64,000 nt of DNA from Lepturacanthus savala (taxonomy: Eukaryota; Chordata; Actinopteri; Scombriformes; Trichiuridae): the NCBI GenBank assembly GCA_030544235.1, contig CM060464.1, positions 33,623,602 to 33,687,601 of the forward strand, read 5' to 3'. Below are positions 24,288-32,924 of the stretch, one piece after another (position 1 is the first letter of the stretch; every line of letters starts with the position of its first letter). Position numbers and translations under genes: made by a program. Under the pieces are notes generated by a model that made no database searches, was not told the origin of the DNA, and saw only the letters and a program-made list of their open reading frames with translations.

Positions 24288-25430
24288 ATGGCTCATTCAC
24301 AGGTAAAAAAATTCCTCACAACATCATAATTAACCTAAAAGACGAACATTATGGCTATTTAAAGTTATATTTATTAATATATTAGATTAGAGGTTTGACT
24401 TTTCAGTTTTTATTTTTATAGGTGTAAGCCAGTAAAAACAGCAAATCTCTGTTAACTGTTCGCCTTGTTGCTTTGAACGCATTGAGCAGTGTATATCACC
24501 ATTATGTTTTTTTTGACCAAATATCTTTACAGTAGTGTGCAGAACTTTACATCATAGCTAAAGTTATCCTAATTTATCAAGTTTATAATATGTAGCTGAA
24601 TCACAAGTGTGTTTTGTTTGACTTTTAGCTGTGTTAAATAAATTGTTCATTTATTTAGAGCTTCCATGATGAGAGCCTTGTTGGTTCTGATTCTGATTAT
24701 ACTCTGGAGCCATCTACATCCAGAGAACAACCCCAGCGACATGTAAGAGGAGCACCAAGGGCCCGAAGAGGAAGAAGAGGAAGAGGAAGGGCACGCGGAG
24801 ACCGGACAAGTGGTCTTGTAGACGAAGACATAAAAAGAGTACAAGATCTTCAAGCCCGAAGGATTGCTGACGAGCAGGTATTTATCACATTACTTCTCTG
24901 TTATCCATTTTAAATAGCCCATTATAACTGATTTTATTTTGTTAGTTTTTATTGTTTTCATGTATAACTTATGCTTTTATGTAGCACTTTGAGATTGTTT
25001 TCAATGAAAATGCATTACAAATCAAATGATATTGCTTTTTAAATGTATCTTGCCTCTGACAAAGTACTGTTTTTATCTTAATCGAGTTTTCAGTGACTTG
25101 TTAACTTACCTATAATGGACTGTATACATAAAATACAAGGACAACATGGCTGTTCTTTAGAGTTTGTTATTTTATTTACAGGCCAGGATTCACTCACTGA
25201 GCTTAGCACAATCACATGAACTGCTGGAGCTCTGTCTGACCCGTGACTTCAGTCTAATGCTCGACGTGCTCCAACTTACATCCAGTGCCCCTCCATCAGA
25301 CCCCCCAGCTGCAGGGCGACCCCCATGGTGTGTCTACACAAACTGCCAGGAGATGCCCACGGATATAGAGAGAAAATGCTGTGGACAAGTTCAGGACTCC
25401 TGCTACTGGCAGTTGTGTGGATCTGTATGA
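24288..25430 (+). CDS. Short three-exon gene with P2X7-like cytoplasmic domain
   Basis: Three candidate exons join in one phase. Exon 1 (24288-24302) encodes MAHSQ and is followed by GTAAAA. Exon 2 (24659-24877) follows TTATTTAG and ends CAG|GTATTT. Exon 3 (25182-25430) follows TTATTTTATTTACAG and ends at TGA. Introns are 356 and 304 bp. The product would be 160 residues: an acidic/serine N terminus, an arginine-glycine-rich basic block, an amphipathic DLQARRIADEQARIH helix region and a C-terminal PPWCVYTNCQEMPTDIERKC segment followed by CGQ. That last part resembles the cysteine-rich cytoplasmic 'P2X purinoceptor 7-like' domain of fish proteins, here without P2X transmembrane segments. One family cysteine position appears to be Y-T (CVYTNC). 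It stops soon after CCGQ, shorter than I would expect, so it may be truncated. An AATAAA lies 21 bp after the stop. The tiny first exon is an inference from splice phase. Confidence 0.6.
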
Positions 25431-25450
25431 TATATTTAAAGTTAAAACTA

Positions 25451-25456
25451 AATAAA
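25451..25456 (+). terminator. Polyadenylation signal AATAAA after the P2X7-like gene
   Basis: A canonical hexamer 21 bp downstream of the TGA at 25428-25430, in an AT-rich 3' flank. A second A-rich AAAATAAAAAA run follows at about 25486. Confidence 0.5.
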
Positions 25457-25679
25457 TCACAGTTTATTGGTCAGGAGACTCAAGAAAATAAAAAAAAAAC
25501 ATTAAAACAAAGACATATAGAATATATCAGGATCACATCAAGAAAAAAAGAGTAAAAACTATGAATACACATTTAAACTACTCAGGACTTTCAGTGGGAA
25601 AATAATGATGAATAAAATAATTACTTTTTAATCTCTAAATCGTTGAATTATCAAATTTATCGGTTTCGGAATCTTCTGG

Positions 25680-25752
25680 AAGGACTGACGTCATCATCCA
25701 GCATAGACAGCGGCCATCTTGTTCTCTCCCTTTGACTCTCAGCTCCACTCAG
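25680..25752 (+). promoter_or_regulatory. CRE/YY1-type TATA-less promoter
   Basis: A consensus full CRE, TGACGTCA, is at 25686-25693. GCGGCCATCTTG follows (CCATCTT core at 25714-25720), a YY1-like site typical of housekeeping-type start regions. Then comes a pyrimidine-rich stretch suitable for initiation. No TATA box is evident. It lies 250 bp after the P2X7-like stop codon and points toward the first-exon remnant ending at 27387. Confidence 0.5.
25745..25752. repeat. 8-bp target-site duplication (left) of the hAT-like element
   Basis: CCACTCAG precedes TAGTTATGGG. The same 8-mer follows the opposite end at 27252-27259. Confidence 0.7.
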
Positions 25753-26058
25753 TAGTTATGGGAATTGTCGTTCACTTTGAAGAACTAGTTCAGTTCAGAC
25801 CGTTCAGTAAAAAAACCCATTCATTTCGTTCATTTCGTTCACTCTGTGCTTTCTGCTTTCCTATTCAACAAATAAAATGCAACAAAATGATTTCTGATGT
25901 CAGACATGGAACCACCAGCTTATTTTATTTGACAAAAATAACTGCTCAATTAAATGTACAATCAAAAATAAACAAACAAGTATGAAATTAACTATTAACA
26001 TAATATTAAGATGCTGTGTATTGAAAAAAATAAAAAATAATAATGGATCAGTGATCGG

Positions 26059-26513
26059 TTCGCACCCACTAACAGGGAAGCGGATCAGTGAACGGCTCGC
26101 ACCCACTTAGAGGAAAGTAGTTCAGTGAAGTTGAACACTGTACACTGAACTACTTTCCTCTAAGTGGGTGTGAACCGTTCACTGTACTACTTTCCTCTAA
26201 GTGGGTGCGAGCTGTTCACTGAACTACTTTCCTCTAAGTGGGTGTGAGCTGTTCACTGAACTACTTTCCTATTAGTGGGTGCGAGCCATTCACTGAACTA
26301 CTTTCCTTTAAGTGGGTGCAAACCGTTCACTGAACTACTTTCCTCTAAGTGGGTGTGAGCTGTTCACTGAACTACTTTCCTCTAAGTGGGTGCGAACCTT
26401 TCACTGGTCCGCTTCCCTGTTAGTGGGTGCGAACCGTTCACTGAACCGCTTCCCTGCTAGTGGGTGTGAATCGTTCACTGAACTACTTTCCTCCAAGTGG
26501 GTCTGAGCCACTT
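26059..26513. repeat. 37-bp minisatellite with inverted arm
   Basis: Ten forward 37-bp units start at 26143. Each reads CACTGAACTACTTTCCTC, then TAAGTGGGTG, then GAACCGTT-like sequence. About two inverted units lie at 26059-26127. The last forward units switch to GAACCGCTTCCCTGCTAG, matching the outermost inverted unit, so the variant order is partly mirrored about the centre. Confidence 0.85.
26100..26170. repeat. Perfect palindrome: 28-bp arms, 15-bp loop
   Basis: 26100-26127 and 26143-26170 are exact reverse complements (starting CACCCACTTAGAGG, ending TAAGTGGGTG) around the loop 26128-26142. Imperfect pairing continues outward into the minisatellite, so a cruciform or RNA hairpin is possible. 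Confidence 0.9.
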
Positions 26514-26614
26514 AATGAACGGCTTCACGTGAAATAGTTCTGAACGAATCCACTGAATTTAAGGGGAAGCCGTTCAGTGTACGGTTCGCTCTTGTACTGT
26601 TGGTGTCTGTGTCC

Positions 26615-26636
26615 TTTTTTTTTTTTTTTTTTTTTT
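26615..26636 (+). repeat. Poly(T) tract
   Basis: 22 consecutive T, followed by AATATATAG and AAT-rich low-complexity sequence containing a duplicated AATAATAATAACTATTG word (about 26726 and 26757). Confidence 0.9.
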
Positions 26637-26966
26637 AATATATAGCTTTTTAAAACTCAGACATTTTACAGTAAAGGTTGGTTAAAAACAAGAACAACAA
26701 TAATACTGTTAACATTATTATTAATAATAATAACTATTGTTATTATGCCACACTGAATAATAATAACTATTGTTATTATTATTGTCCTTATTAAAAATAA
26801 CCAATAAATCAGAAATCATTTTGTTGCATTTTATTGTCCAATAGGAAACACACCAGCACACACATACACACATAGACACACGCCCCAACCCCTCCCCCCC
26901 ACGATCTGAAATGAACTAGTTCTTCAAAGTGAACGACAATTCCCAAAGTGGCTCGGCGGAGCACCA

Positions 26967-26970
<4 letters not shown>

Positions 26971-27052
<82 letters not shown>
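26971..27052 (+). repeat. (CA)n microsatellite, about 41 units
   Basis: Uninterrupted CA dinucleotides over 82 bp, inside the hAT-like element. Highly polymorphic length is expected. Confidence 0.97.
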
Positions 27053-27054
<2 letters not shown>

Positions 27055-27251
27055 CCCGCCCTCTTCACGCGTGTAGTACAATCAGGAGAGCTGCTGCTGT
27101 TTTCTAGCTCGCCGAGGGAGGAAATATGATCGGTGACCAGACTGTTCAGCCAATTAAGGACGCCTCGAACGAAAAGAACAGGTCTTTTCGAGGAAGTGAA
27201 CTAGTTCACCCCGTTCACTAAAAAGAACTAGTTCTTTTGATTCGTTCACTA

Positions 27252-27387
27252 CCACTCAGAGAACAAAGGACTTTGCTGCTGCTCCGCTGTTTATTGGACT
27301 ATTCGACAGATTTCGACGAAAATCGCATGTTTGTGGATTATTTAATCGTTTCCTTGAATCCCGGACGCCTGTGACCGGCTTCAACAG
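27252..27387 (+). other. 5' noncoding first-exon remnant with strong splice donor
   Basis: CTTCAACAG|GTAAGA at 27387/27388 is a near-consensus donor. If the hAT-like element and one CCACTCAG copy are disregarded, the CRE/YY1 promoter region is continuous with this segment, giving a short 5' UTR exon of roughly 150 bp. It lacks a long open frame from an ATG. No acceptor-linked coding exon was found in the following repeat-filled 7 kb, so the gene it served is unknown, lost, or beyond the window. Confidence 0.5.
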
Positions 27388-28040
27388 GTAAGATAGACTT
27401 CTTCTGAGTAAATGACTGTTTTCTTTGCCTCATCATCCCGTTAGCATTAGCCTGAGTGCTTCTGACATAACTGCTGTTAGTTTTAGTATTTAAGTGGTTT
27501 TATGTCCGTGTGGCAGTCTGTGTCCGAGACGAAAAGTTATGTTTTTGTCAGGATTTGCTTTTTTGGTCGTTTTTTTTTACCGTGTGATGTTGATGTGTGA
27601 TGTTAGCATTAATTCTGTTGTTAGCCGCGTGTGTGTGTCGTACTATGACTGGGTGGGTGTTTCTTGGTGAGGAAAATTTATATTTTTGACAGGATTGTTG
27701 TGATTGTTCGTGTATTGTGGTTATTGTTAGCATTAGTGCCATTAGGCCGCTAGCTTCTTAGCCCTTTGTGTAAGACATAACTAATGTTACTGTACTTGGA
27801 GGGTGTGTGTGAGAAAATCTGCTTTTGATAGAATGAGCGTTTATTAATCACTGTCGTGTGATCTTAATGGAGTTAAAGTTTTGCAGTTAAGAAGTTTAAG
27901 TACATCAGTATTATGTACTGTATAATATAATATCAGAATATTGATATTGACATCAGTCATTTTCAGTCAGATATTAATCAGAGTTTATTATTCTGTTTCT
28001 AGTATTGCCTAAACAATACTACTGTTTTTAATATACTTTA
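27388..28040 (+). other. Presumed intron, no feature seen
   Basis: Starts at the splice donor GTAAGA. T-rich, with repeated TGTGATGTTGATGTGTGATGTT-like words near 27583-27606 and no recognisable exon or mobile element. Confidence 0.4.
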
Positions 28041-28105
28041 TGTAAGGCGACCTTGAGGCTACGAAAGGCGCCCAATAAATAAAATGTATTATTATTATTA
28101 TTATT
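28041..28105 (+). mobile_element. LINE/SINE-type 3' tail ending in (ATT)n
   Basis: AAGGCGACCTTGAGG, AAAGGCGCCCAATAAATAAA and then TGTATTATTATTATTATT match the style of fish L2-related SINE/LINE 3' tails. Only the tail is present. Confidence 0.5.
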
Positions 28106-28289
28106 TATATAGTGACTTTACTTTTAGTTGAGTTTTAATAAACACATCTAGCTAGTCTTGTGAGTTAATGTAGTAAAGTATTGCAGTAAAGATGTAAACA
28201 GTGTATCTCTGGTATTTATTTGTAGTCAATAATATCACACAGTAATCTGAGTCAATGGAGTTTATTGGTGTGTGTGTGTGTAGTTGAAC

Positions 28290-28473
28290 ATACACAGCAA
28301 AATCACAAGTGTTAATTCAACTCGCACAGAGTTAATCTGAACACTTTTCCCGCGTTTATATAATTCTGACGGATTCTGAGTAAAAATTACACTTAACAGT
28401 GTTAATATTTTCACTCTTTAATAGTGTTAAAATTTGACACCCTCAGTGTCATTTTATGACACCACATCGGTGC
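28290..28473. mobile_element. Fragment of a fish non-autonomous repeat
   Basis: ACAGCAAAATCACAAGTG with repeated AGTGTTAA words and a later GTGTTAAAATTTGACACC resemble a dispersed fish MITE family with GTGTTAA-rich ends. Only one terminus is recognisable. The right side abuts the L1 poly(A) end. Confidence 0.35.
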
Positions 28474-29450
28474 ACTTTTTTTATACTTTGTTTTTATTGT
28501 TTTAACATTTAAATATGCAAAGTTTTCACAAAATACATATGTACACAATACAGGTACAACAGACAGGGCCATCTATAGCAAAACAAAATGCAAGATATCA
28601 CTCACAGCTGATAGTTAGAAAATAAATAATAATAATAAATAAAATGAGTTGGCCTAACGGGCCTTCATGTCCATAGCTCTCACGTGAGTCACTCTCGGTT
28701 TAACATTTCAGTCCGTAGTGAAACAGGGTACCCCCCAGGGGTGCGTGTTCCTCCACACATTCATCATGGTGTCTAATTTGGGAATCTCAGCACGGAAAAG
28801 TTCAAAATTCTCCACACAGAGCATTCCAAAATCAATGAGATTGCTTCTGGTCCAAGTAAAATTGTCGGGCACTCATTACTCAGCCATTTCCTGGTTATTG
28901 CTTTCTTACTACTTGCTAATAGTATTTGTAATAAGTACCTATCTTGTTTATTCATCACAATCGGTGTTTCCTAAATATATAACACTGAAGCTTAGGTCAA
29001 GCTGCATGTTAATTATTGAGCTGATTGCTGTTACTACCTCTACCCAATATGAAGAAATATTAGGGCAATCCCAAAATATATGGAAGTGGCCAGCAGACAT
29101 GTCACCACACCTTCTCCAACACTGTCCGTGTTCTGGGTTGTTAGTCTGTAAGCTTTTAATTTTGGGAGTTATGAAAAACCTTAAATTGTGCTTCTTTCTC
29201 CCATCTTGATTTAATATACATTGTGGAATGACCCCTGTCCAGTTGTAGAGCAGAATAAATCCTGGAGATCAGTTTTCTGTCAGTATCACCCTTCCATGCC
29301 TTATATATCCTGATCAGGTTCATTCCTTCTTCTCCAATAGTTTTTATGTTTTTATCAAAATAGTGTCTTAGTTGAAGGTATCTGAAGAAATCGCGTTTGT
29401 CCAGATCATGAGTTTCTGTGAGGCGTTGAAAGGGATCTAATCCCCTCGAA
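28474..29450 (-). pseudogene. 5'-truncated L1-clade LINE, ORF2 C terminus and 3' UTR
   Basis: On the minus strand a stretch near 29410-29156 contains KRDFFRYLQLRHYF, a typical post-RT L1 motif. It is followed, after a frameshift, by the cysteine motif C-W-R-R-C...H-I-F-W-D-C (about 29134-29078) and then YLLQILLASSKKAITRKW (about 28940-28885), the conserved C-terminal region of fish L1 ORF2. A roughly 230-bp 3' UTR ends with AATAAAAAC and an A-rich tail at about 28476. Several frame breaks make it inactive. Its 5' edge (about 29450) abuts ERV env-like sequence. Confidence 0.75.
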
Positions 29451-29690
29451 CGCCATAAGGGAGTTTGCTGATAACTGATGTAAACTGCCTCAAACCCACT
29501 CTGTGTCCAGTTTGAATTGGATATAAGTGATTCTATCTGCGCATTTGTTAATCGTATACCACCACTAAAGAAAGGACTCAAATCCTCCTGCTATCTCATT
29601 AGCCAATTTGTATTTATCAAGAATCCTGCATGGCACACCAATTGCATCCATATAAGTAGGGTTATTGTCATGAATTGAACATATTTGTGA
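29450..29690 (-). pseudogene. ERV env (transmembrane-region) fragment (ERV-B)
   Basis: Minus-strand short stretches such as YMDAIGVP (about 29650), NKCADRITYIQF and LSANSLMAFE can be read in alternating frames. They are consistent with a decayed retroviral envelope region. It follows the integrase remnant by only a few dozen bases, so intervening sequence is deleted. It is cut off by the L1 at about 29450. Multiple frameshifts and a stop rule out function. Confidence 0.45.
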
Positions 29691-29719
29691 TGTGATATTT
29701 GTATATAGTTTCACCAAAT

Positions 29720-30290
29720 CTACGCATTGTGTCCATGGCCTTCCTGTTTACTCAATACACGTTTTAATCTATTTTTTTTTCTTTTATTCATTCTTTCTAC
29801 TAACCCAGCGCTTTGAGGGTGGTAAGCACAGTGATTTTTCAAATCAATATGAAACATTACTTCAATTTTCTTCACAACCTGATTGACAAAATGAGCTTCG
29901 TTATCACTATAAATTTTCTCAGGAATTCCATATCTGGAAATAATGTCTTCACAAAGCACTTTTGCCACCGTCAATGCATCTGGATGTTGAGTAGGAAAGA
30001 GTTCAATCCATTTGAAAATGCATCTATTATGACCAAACAATACTTCTTACCTTCACTTTGGTTTAACTCTCTAAAGTCCATATGTATAATTTGAAATGAA
30101 TATTTAATTGTGTTTAGCGCATGTCAAACATGCTCTACAAAAAATGTTTGCATAAGAGTTAAATCCATATGTTGTATATTGTTGGTGTACCTGTCCTACC
30201 ATCCCTCCTGTTGAGACATGTGTAACACCATGGCTCAATATTGCTGCCCATTTATATAGGTTTGGTAGGATAGGTTTATTGTTGGGTCAT
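29720..30290 (-). pseudogene. ERV integrase fragment (ERV-B)
   Basis: The minus-strand frame 30040-29720 reads WIELFPTQH, VLCEDIISRYGIPEKIYSDN, FHIDLKNHCAYHPQSAGLVE and RMN, which is the retroviral integrase catalytic core. The D of SDN and the E of LVERMN are two catalytic acidic residues. The normal residues after SDN are altered to EAH. Upstream (about 30210-30110) is a zinc-binding region with FCRACLTCAKHN, in a different frame with stops between. Reverse transcriptase and RNase H are absent. Confidence 0.8.
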
Positions 30291-30722
30291 ACATAGATGT
30301 CATTTTTTAAATTTTGCACTGTTTTTCTTTCTTCAATTTCTTTTTCAGAAAAGTCAAAGGTTTTCCATTTACCAATAAGGTTCTTTTGGGTTTTACTCCG
30401 TCCATTAATAACAAATCTTGCAAGTTTAACACTTCTTCTGTTTCACATTCTGTTGCATCTCCTTCCTCACTTTCGATGGCTCTCTGCTTCACTTACTCTA
30501 TTTCAGACTTCCATTTCAACTTTCCTTCTCTTCTCTTCTGTAACACACTTCAAATCTGGTCATTTCTGACTTTCCCTCTGATCTCTTCCTTTCCTTCTCA
30601 GGACAATATCTATGTGTCCTTCCTTTCCACAACACCAACATACTGACATGTTCATTCTAAATCCATCTCTTCTCATTTTCTTCTGTTTGCTTTTTCTCTC
30701 ACCTTCCTCTCTCTAGTTGCTG
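30291..30722 (-). pseudogene. ERV gag C terminus with CCHC knuckle (ERV-B)
   Basis: Codons 30640-30614 on the minus strand read C-W-C-C-G-K-E-G-H, the start of a nucleocapsid zinc knuckle. The final cysteine lies after a frameshift. A charged open stretch follows (30492-30307, containing NGKPLTFLKKKLKK). It then runs directly into integrase sequence, so pro, RT and RNase H have been deleted. Confidence 0.55.
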
Positions 30723-30727
30723 CTATC
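30723..30727. repeat. 5-bp target-site duplication (left) of solo LTR
   Basis: CTATC precedes TGTTAG. The identical 5-mer follows the LTR at 31226-31230. Confidence 0.75.
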
Positions 30728-31225
30728 TGTTAGAATGATGCATATAAGTTATCCCATATTTACTCATTTCCATTCTTTTATTCTGTGTTCTGTAATAAGT
30801 TGTGTGTGTGTCCTTTTCTGAGTTATCTTCTAGGTGGACAATGGAGATGTTGCAGCTGTTGACTTGACCAAGATCTGAACTTCCTTCCAACTGTTCAATG
30901 ATTTTACCAGGCTCCTGTCGTAATGACAGGAAAGTTGTAAACATGTTTACATTCTAGATAAGGAAAAACAAGACCATGTGTTAGTTAGACATTTACAACA
31001 GTTTAGGTTGTTGCTGACCTTTCCCCCTCCCCTTAGAAGCAACAACCATTTGTCATTAGGGAAGCCCTCAATAAATAGGAGAGCAGGAGATAGAATCAGA
31101 GTAGGTAGGAGAATTGTAACTGTGCACATCTCCATCTGCTCTCCTTGCAAGTAAAACTTAATTCTGTTGTCTTCTCTCCTCTTTGTGTTTGTGTATTTAA
31201 TATTTTAGGTTGTTTGAACCTGACA
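30728..31225 (+). mobile_element. Solo LTR, 498 bp, plus orientation
   Basis: Starts TGTTAGAATGATGCATATAA and ends GTTTGAACCTGACA (TG...CA ends), with perfect CTATC duplications either side. It is clearly homologous to the inverted LTR at 32216-32777 (shared TTTCCATTCTTTTATTCTGT, CTTGACCAAGATCTGAACTT and AGGTTGTTTGAAC). An AATAAA is at 31070. No primer-binding site or internal sequence follows on the plus strand. It sits inside the minus-strand ERV-B gag, so it inserted after ERV-B. The minus-strand 'proteins' that can be read through it are chance. Confidence 0.85.
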
Positions 31226-31230
31226 CTATC

Positions 31231-31472
31231 ATCCAATACTCAGTGTCCTCATAGCCATGTTTTTTCATTTTTTTTAAAATAATTTTTGTTTTTTTTGAAC
31301 AATTAAGTCTTGTAAGACAGTAATTTTTTGTGTATTTAGTTGGCCTCCGAAGCATATTCAATTATCCATCTATCTAAATTTTTAACTTTTTTAGGATCCT
31401 GTTTTTCAACGATTTTCCAATCTTTACATGCAGTGTATCTTTAGGTTTTAATTTACTCGATCCTATCCCCAT
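31231..31472 (-). pseudogene. ERV gag N terminus (matrix) fragment (ERV-B)
   Basis: A minus-strand ATG at 31472 is followed by GIGSSKLKPKD, a plausible N-myristoylation signal (Gly2, Ser6), as expected for a matrix protein. The frame shifts after about 15 codons. It lies about 720 bp inside the primer-binding site on the minus strand, the expected gag position, and is interrupted by the solo LTR at 31225. Confidence 0.5.
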
Positions 31473-32191
31473 TTTCCAAAATTTGGTCCAGTTTGTCAAC
31501 ACCTAGGGTGTTCTAAAAACTGTTTTTCTGTCAGTAGGGCAGTAATTTAATGTTCTGTTGTGGTAATTCTCCTTTCTACTCTCTTCTCTTCCTTTCTTAC
31601 TCTCCGTGATTGAGAGCGGAGAATTCTTGCCTCTGCATCCACAACAGCTTACTGCTTACACTGTTAACTTACTGTTAAAACTTACTGTTTTGGTATGAAA
31701 TAAAAATACCTAGTGGTATTTTACTTCCATTCACACTCTCACTCTCTCATACACGTCTTACTTTTAAGGCCTATCACTCATACACGGACTTTTCAGTGTA
31801 CACAGGACTCCGCCGTCCTCTTTTAACACGGAAATTTCGGCTTTCCGTCGCCAACCAAATTTAATCTTTTCTATTTTTACCTGTTAGGGACTAGTATTTC
31901 CAGGGTTTTCTTTCTCTGTGCAAACAACCATGGAATTTAAGCCTATTTAGCAGGACTCCGCCATCTTATCACTCTGCGCATACATCCACGGAATTTACTT
32001 TTCTTTTAAGCAAATTTAACTCACCACCGTTGTCTTCTCCTTGCTCGGAGTACCGTCAACCATCAGATCCCAGCTGGTGATTTGGAGGCCGGTCCTGGAA
32101 AGGATCTGATAGGCTGCTCTTAGGCTAGCCTGCCGTGGCCACGGTCTTCCCGGTGTCCCTCTCACCAGTTGGAATCCTTAGGTTTGTTGGC
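31473..32191 (-). other. ERV-B leader region
   Basis: Between primer-binding site and gag start on the minus strand. It contains ACTGGTGAG (about 32168), a possible splice donor, and two copies of a GGCGGAGTCCTG word (about 31945 and 31815). No long frame. Confidence 0.45.
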
Positions 32192-32209
32192 ATCCGACTC
32201 GAAGGACCA
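32192..32209 (-). promoter_or_regulatory. Primer-binding site, tRNA-Tyr-like (ERV-B)
   Basis: Minus-strand TGGTCCTTCGAGTCGGAT is complementary to a tRNA 3' end of the form ...CTCGAAGGACCA, as in vertebrate tRNA-Tyr, with about two mismatches by recollection. It begins six bases inside the LTR end, so it fixes the orientation of ERV-B as minus. Confidence 0.6.
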
Positions 32210-32215
32210 AAATAA

Positions 32216-32777
32216 TGTCATGTTCAAACAACCTAAAACATTTAAAAACACACACAAAGAGGAGAAGACAAGGGATTAAGATTTCATACTGGTGAGGAGA
32301 ACGGACAGAGAGATGCTCAGTTGCCGTTTCCAACCCACTCTAACCATATCTCTGCCAGAACCCTCTTTTTATTTCCTTAGGGTGGTCCCTAGTTACATGA
32401 TGTTGTTGCTTCTAAGGGGAGGGGGAATGGCCAGCAACAACATAAACTGTCATAAATGTCTAACTAATACAAGGTTTTGTTTTCCTTTCTCTAGAATGTA
32501 AACAGGTCAGCTAAATTCCTAAGTTAGGTATGGTGTTACAACAGGTTTACAACTTTCTTGTCATTACGACAGGAACCTGGTAAAATCATTGAACAGTTGG
32601 AAGGAAGTTCAGATCTTGGTCAAGTCAACAGCTGCAACATCTCCATTGTCCACCTGGAAGATAACTCAGTGCAGAACAAGACACACACACAAACTTATAC
32701 TGTCATGTTATGCAGAACAAAGAATAAAAGAATGGAAATAAGTAAATATGGGATAACTTATATGCATCATTCTAACA
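32216..32777 (-). mobile_element. 5' LTR of ERV-B, 562 bp
   Basis: On the minus strand it runs from TGTTAGAATGATGCATATAA to GAACATGACA and is followed by the primer-binding site. It is homologous to the solo LTR at 30728-31225 but about 60 bp longer, with insertions near the tandem ACACACAC region and around 32505-32545. The 3' LTR is not present in this window. Confidence 0.8.
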
Positions 32778-32924
32778 ATGACCATGTTGACTTACTGTGG
32801 AGAAACATGGAGTACGAGTAGAGAACGAGCAAGACTTATTAGTTATTTTATAATCTGCTTGGTTGTTGTGTTTTTCCAGTTAATGCATCTACACTGTAAT
32901 ATCACTAAAGAATTTTTTAATGGT

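Larger units (their letters stand above)
25753..27251. mobile_element. hAT-like non-autonomous element, 1499 bp, inside a first exon
   Basis: Perfect CCACTCAG 8-bp duplications flank a segment whose ends read TAGT inward from both sides (left TAGTTATGGGAATTG, right in reverse complement TAGTGAACGAATC). An internal long inverted repeat pairs 25757-25800 with 26903-26946 (GGGAATTGTCGTTCAC and following) and 25856-25893 with 26810-26852 (AAAATGCAACAAAATGATTT). It carries a 37-bp minisatellite with a palindromic centre, a poly(T) tract, AAT-rich repeats and a long (CA)n. No transposase frame was found. The superfamily rests on the 8-bp duplication and weak terminal inverted repeats. Confidence 0.6.

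Noticed and set aside
26809..27129. Poly-(CV) and poly-(HT) open frames
   Set aside because: Translations of the (CA)n microsatellite.
28712..28757. Plus-strand K-Q-G-T-P-Q-G-C-V reading as a reverse-transcriptase motif
   Set aside because: This segment lies between the L1 C-terminal coding end and its 3' UTR on the minus strand. No further RT motifs follow on the plus strand, so the match is likely chance.
30728..31150. Minus-strand open frames at 30723-30944 and 30947-31150 and plus-strand frames at 32292-32821 as a duplicated small gene
   Set aside because: The paired similarity is explained by two LTR copies with TG...CA ends and target duplications. The frames are LTR read-through.
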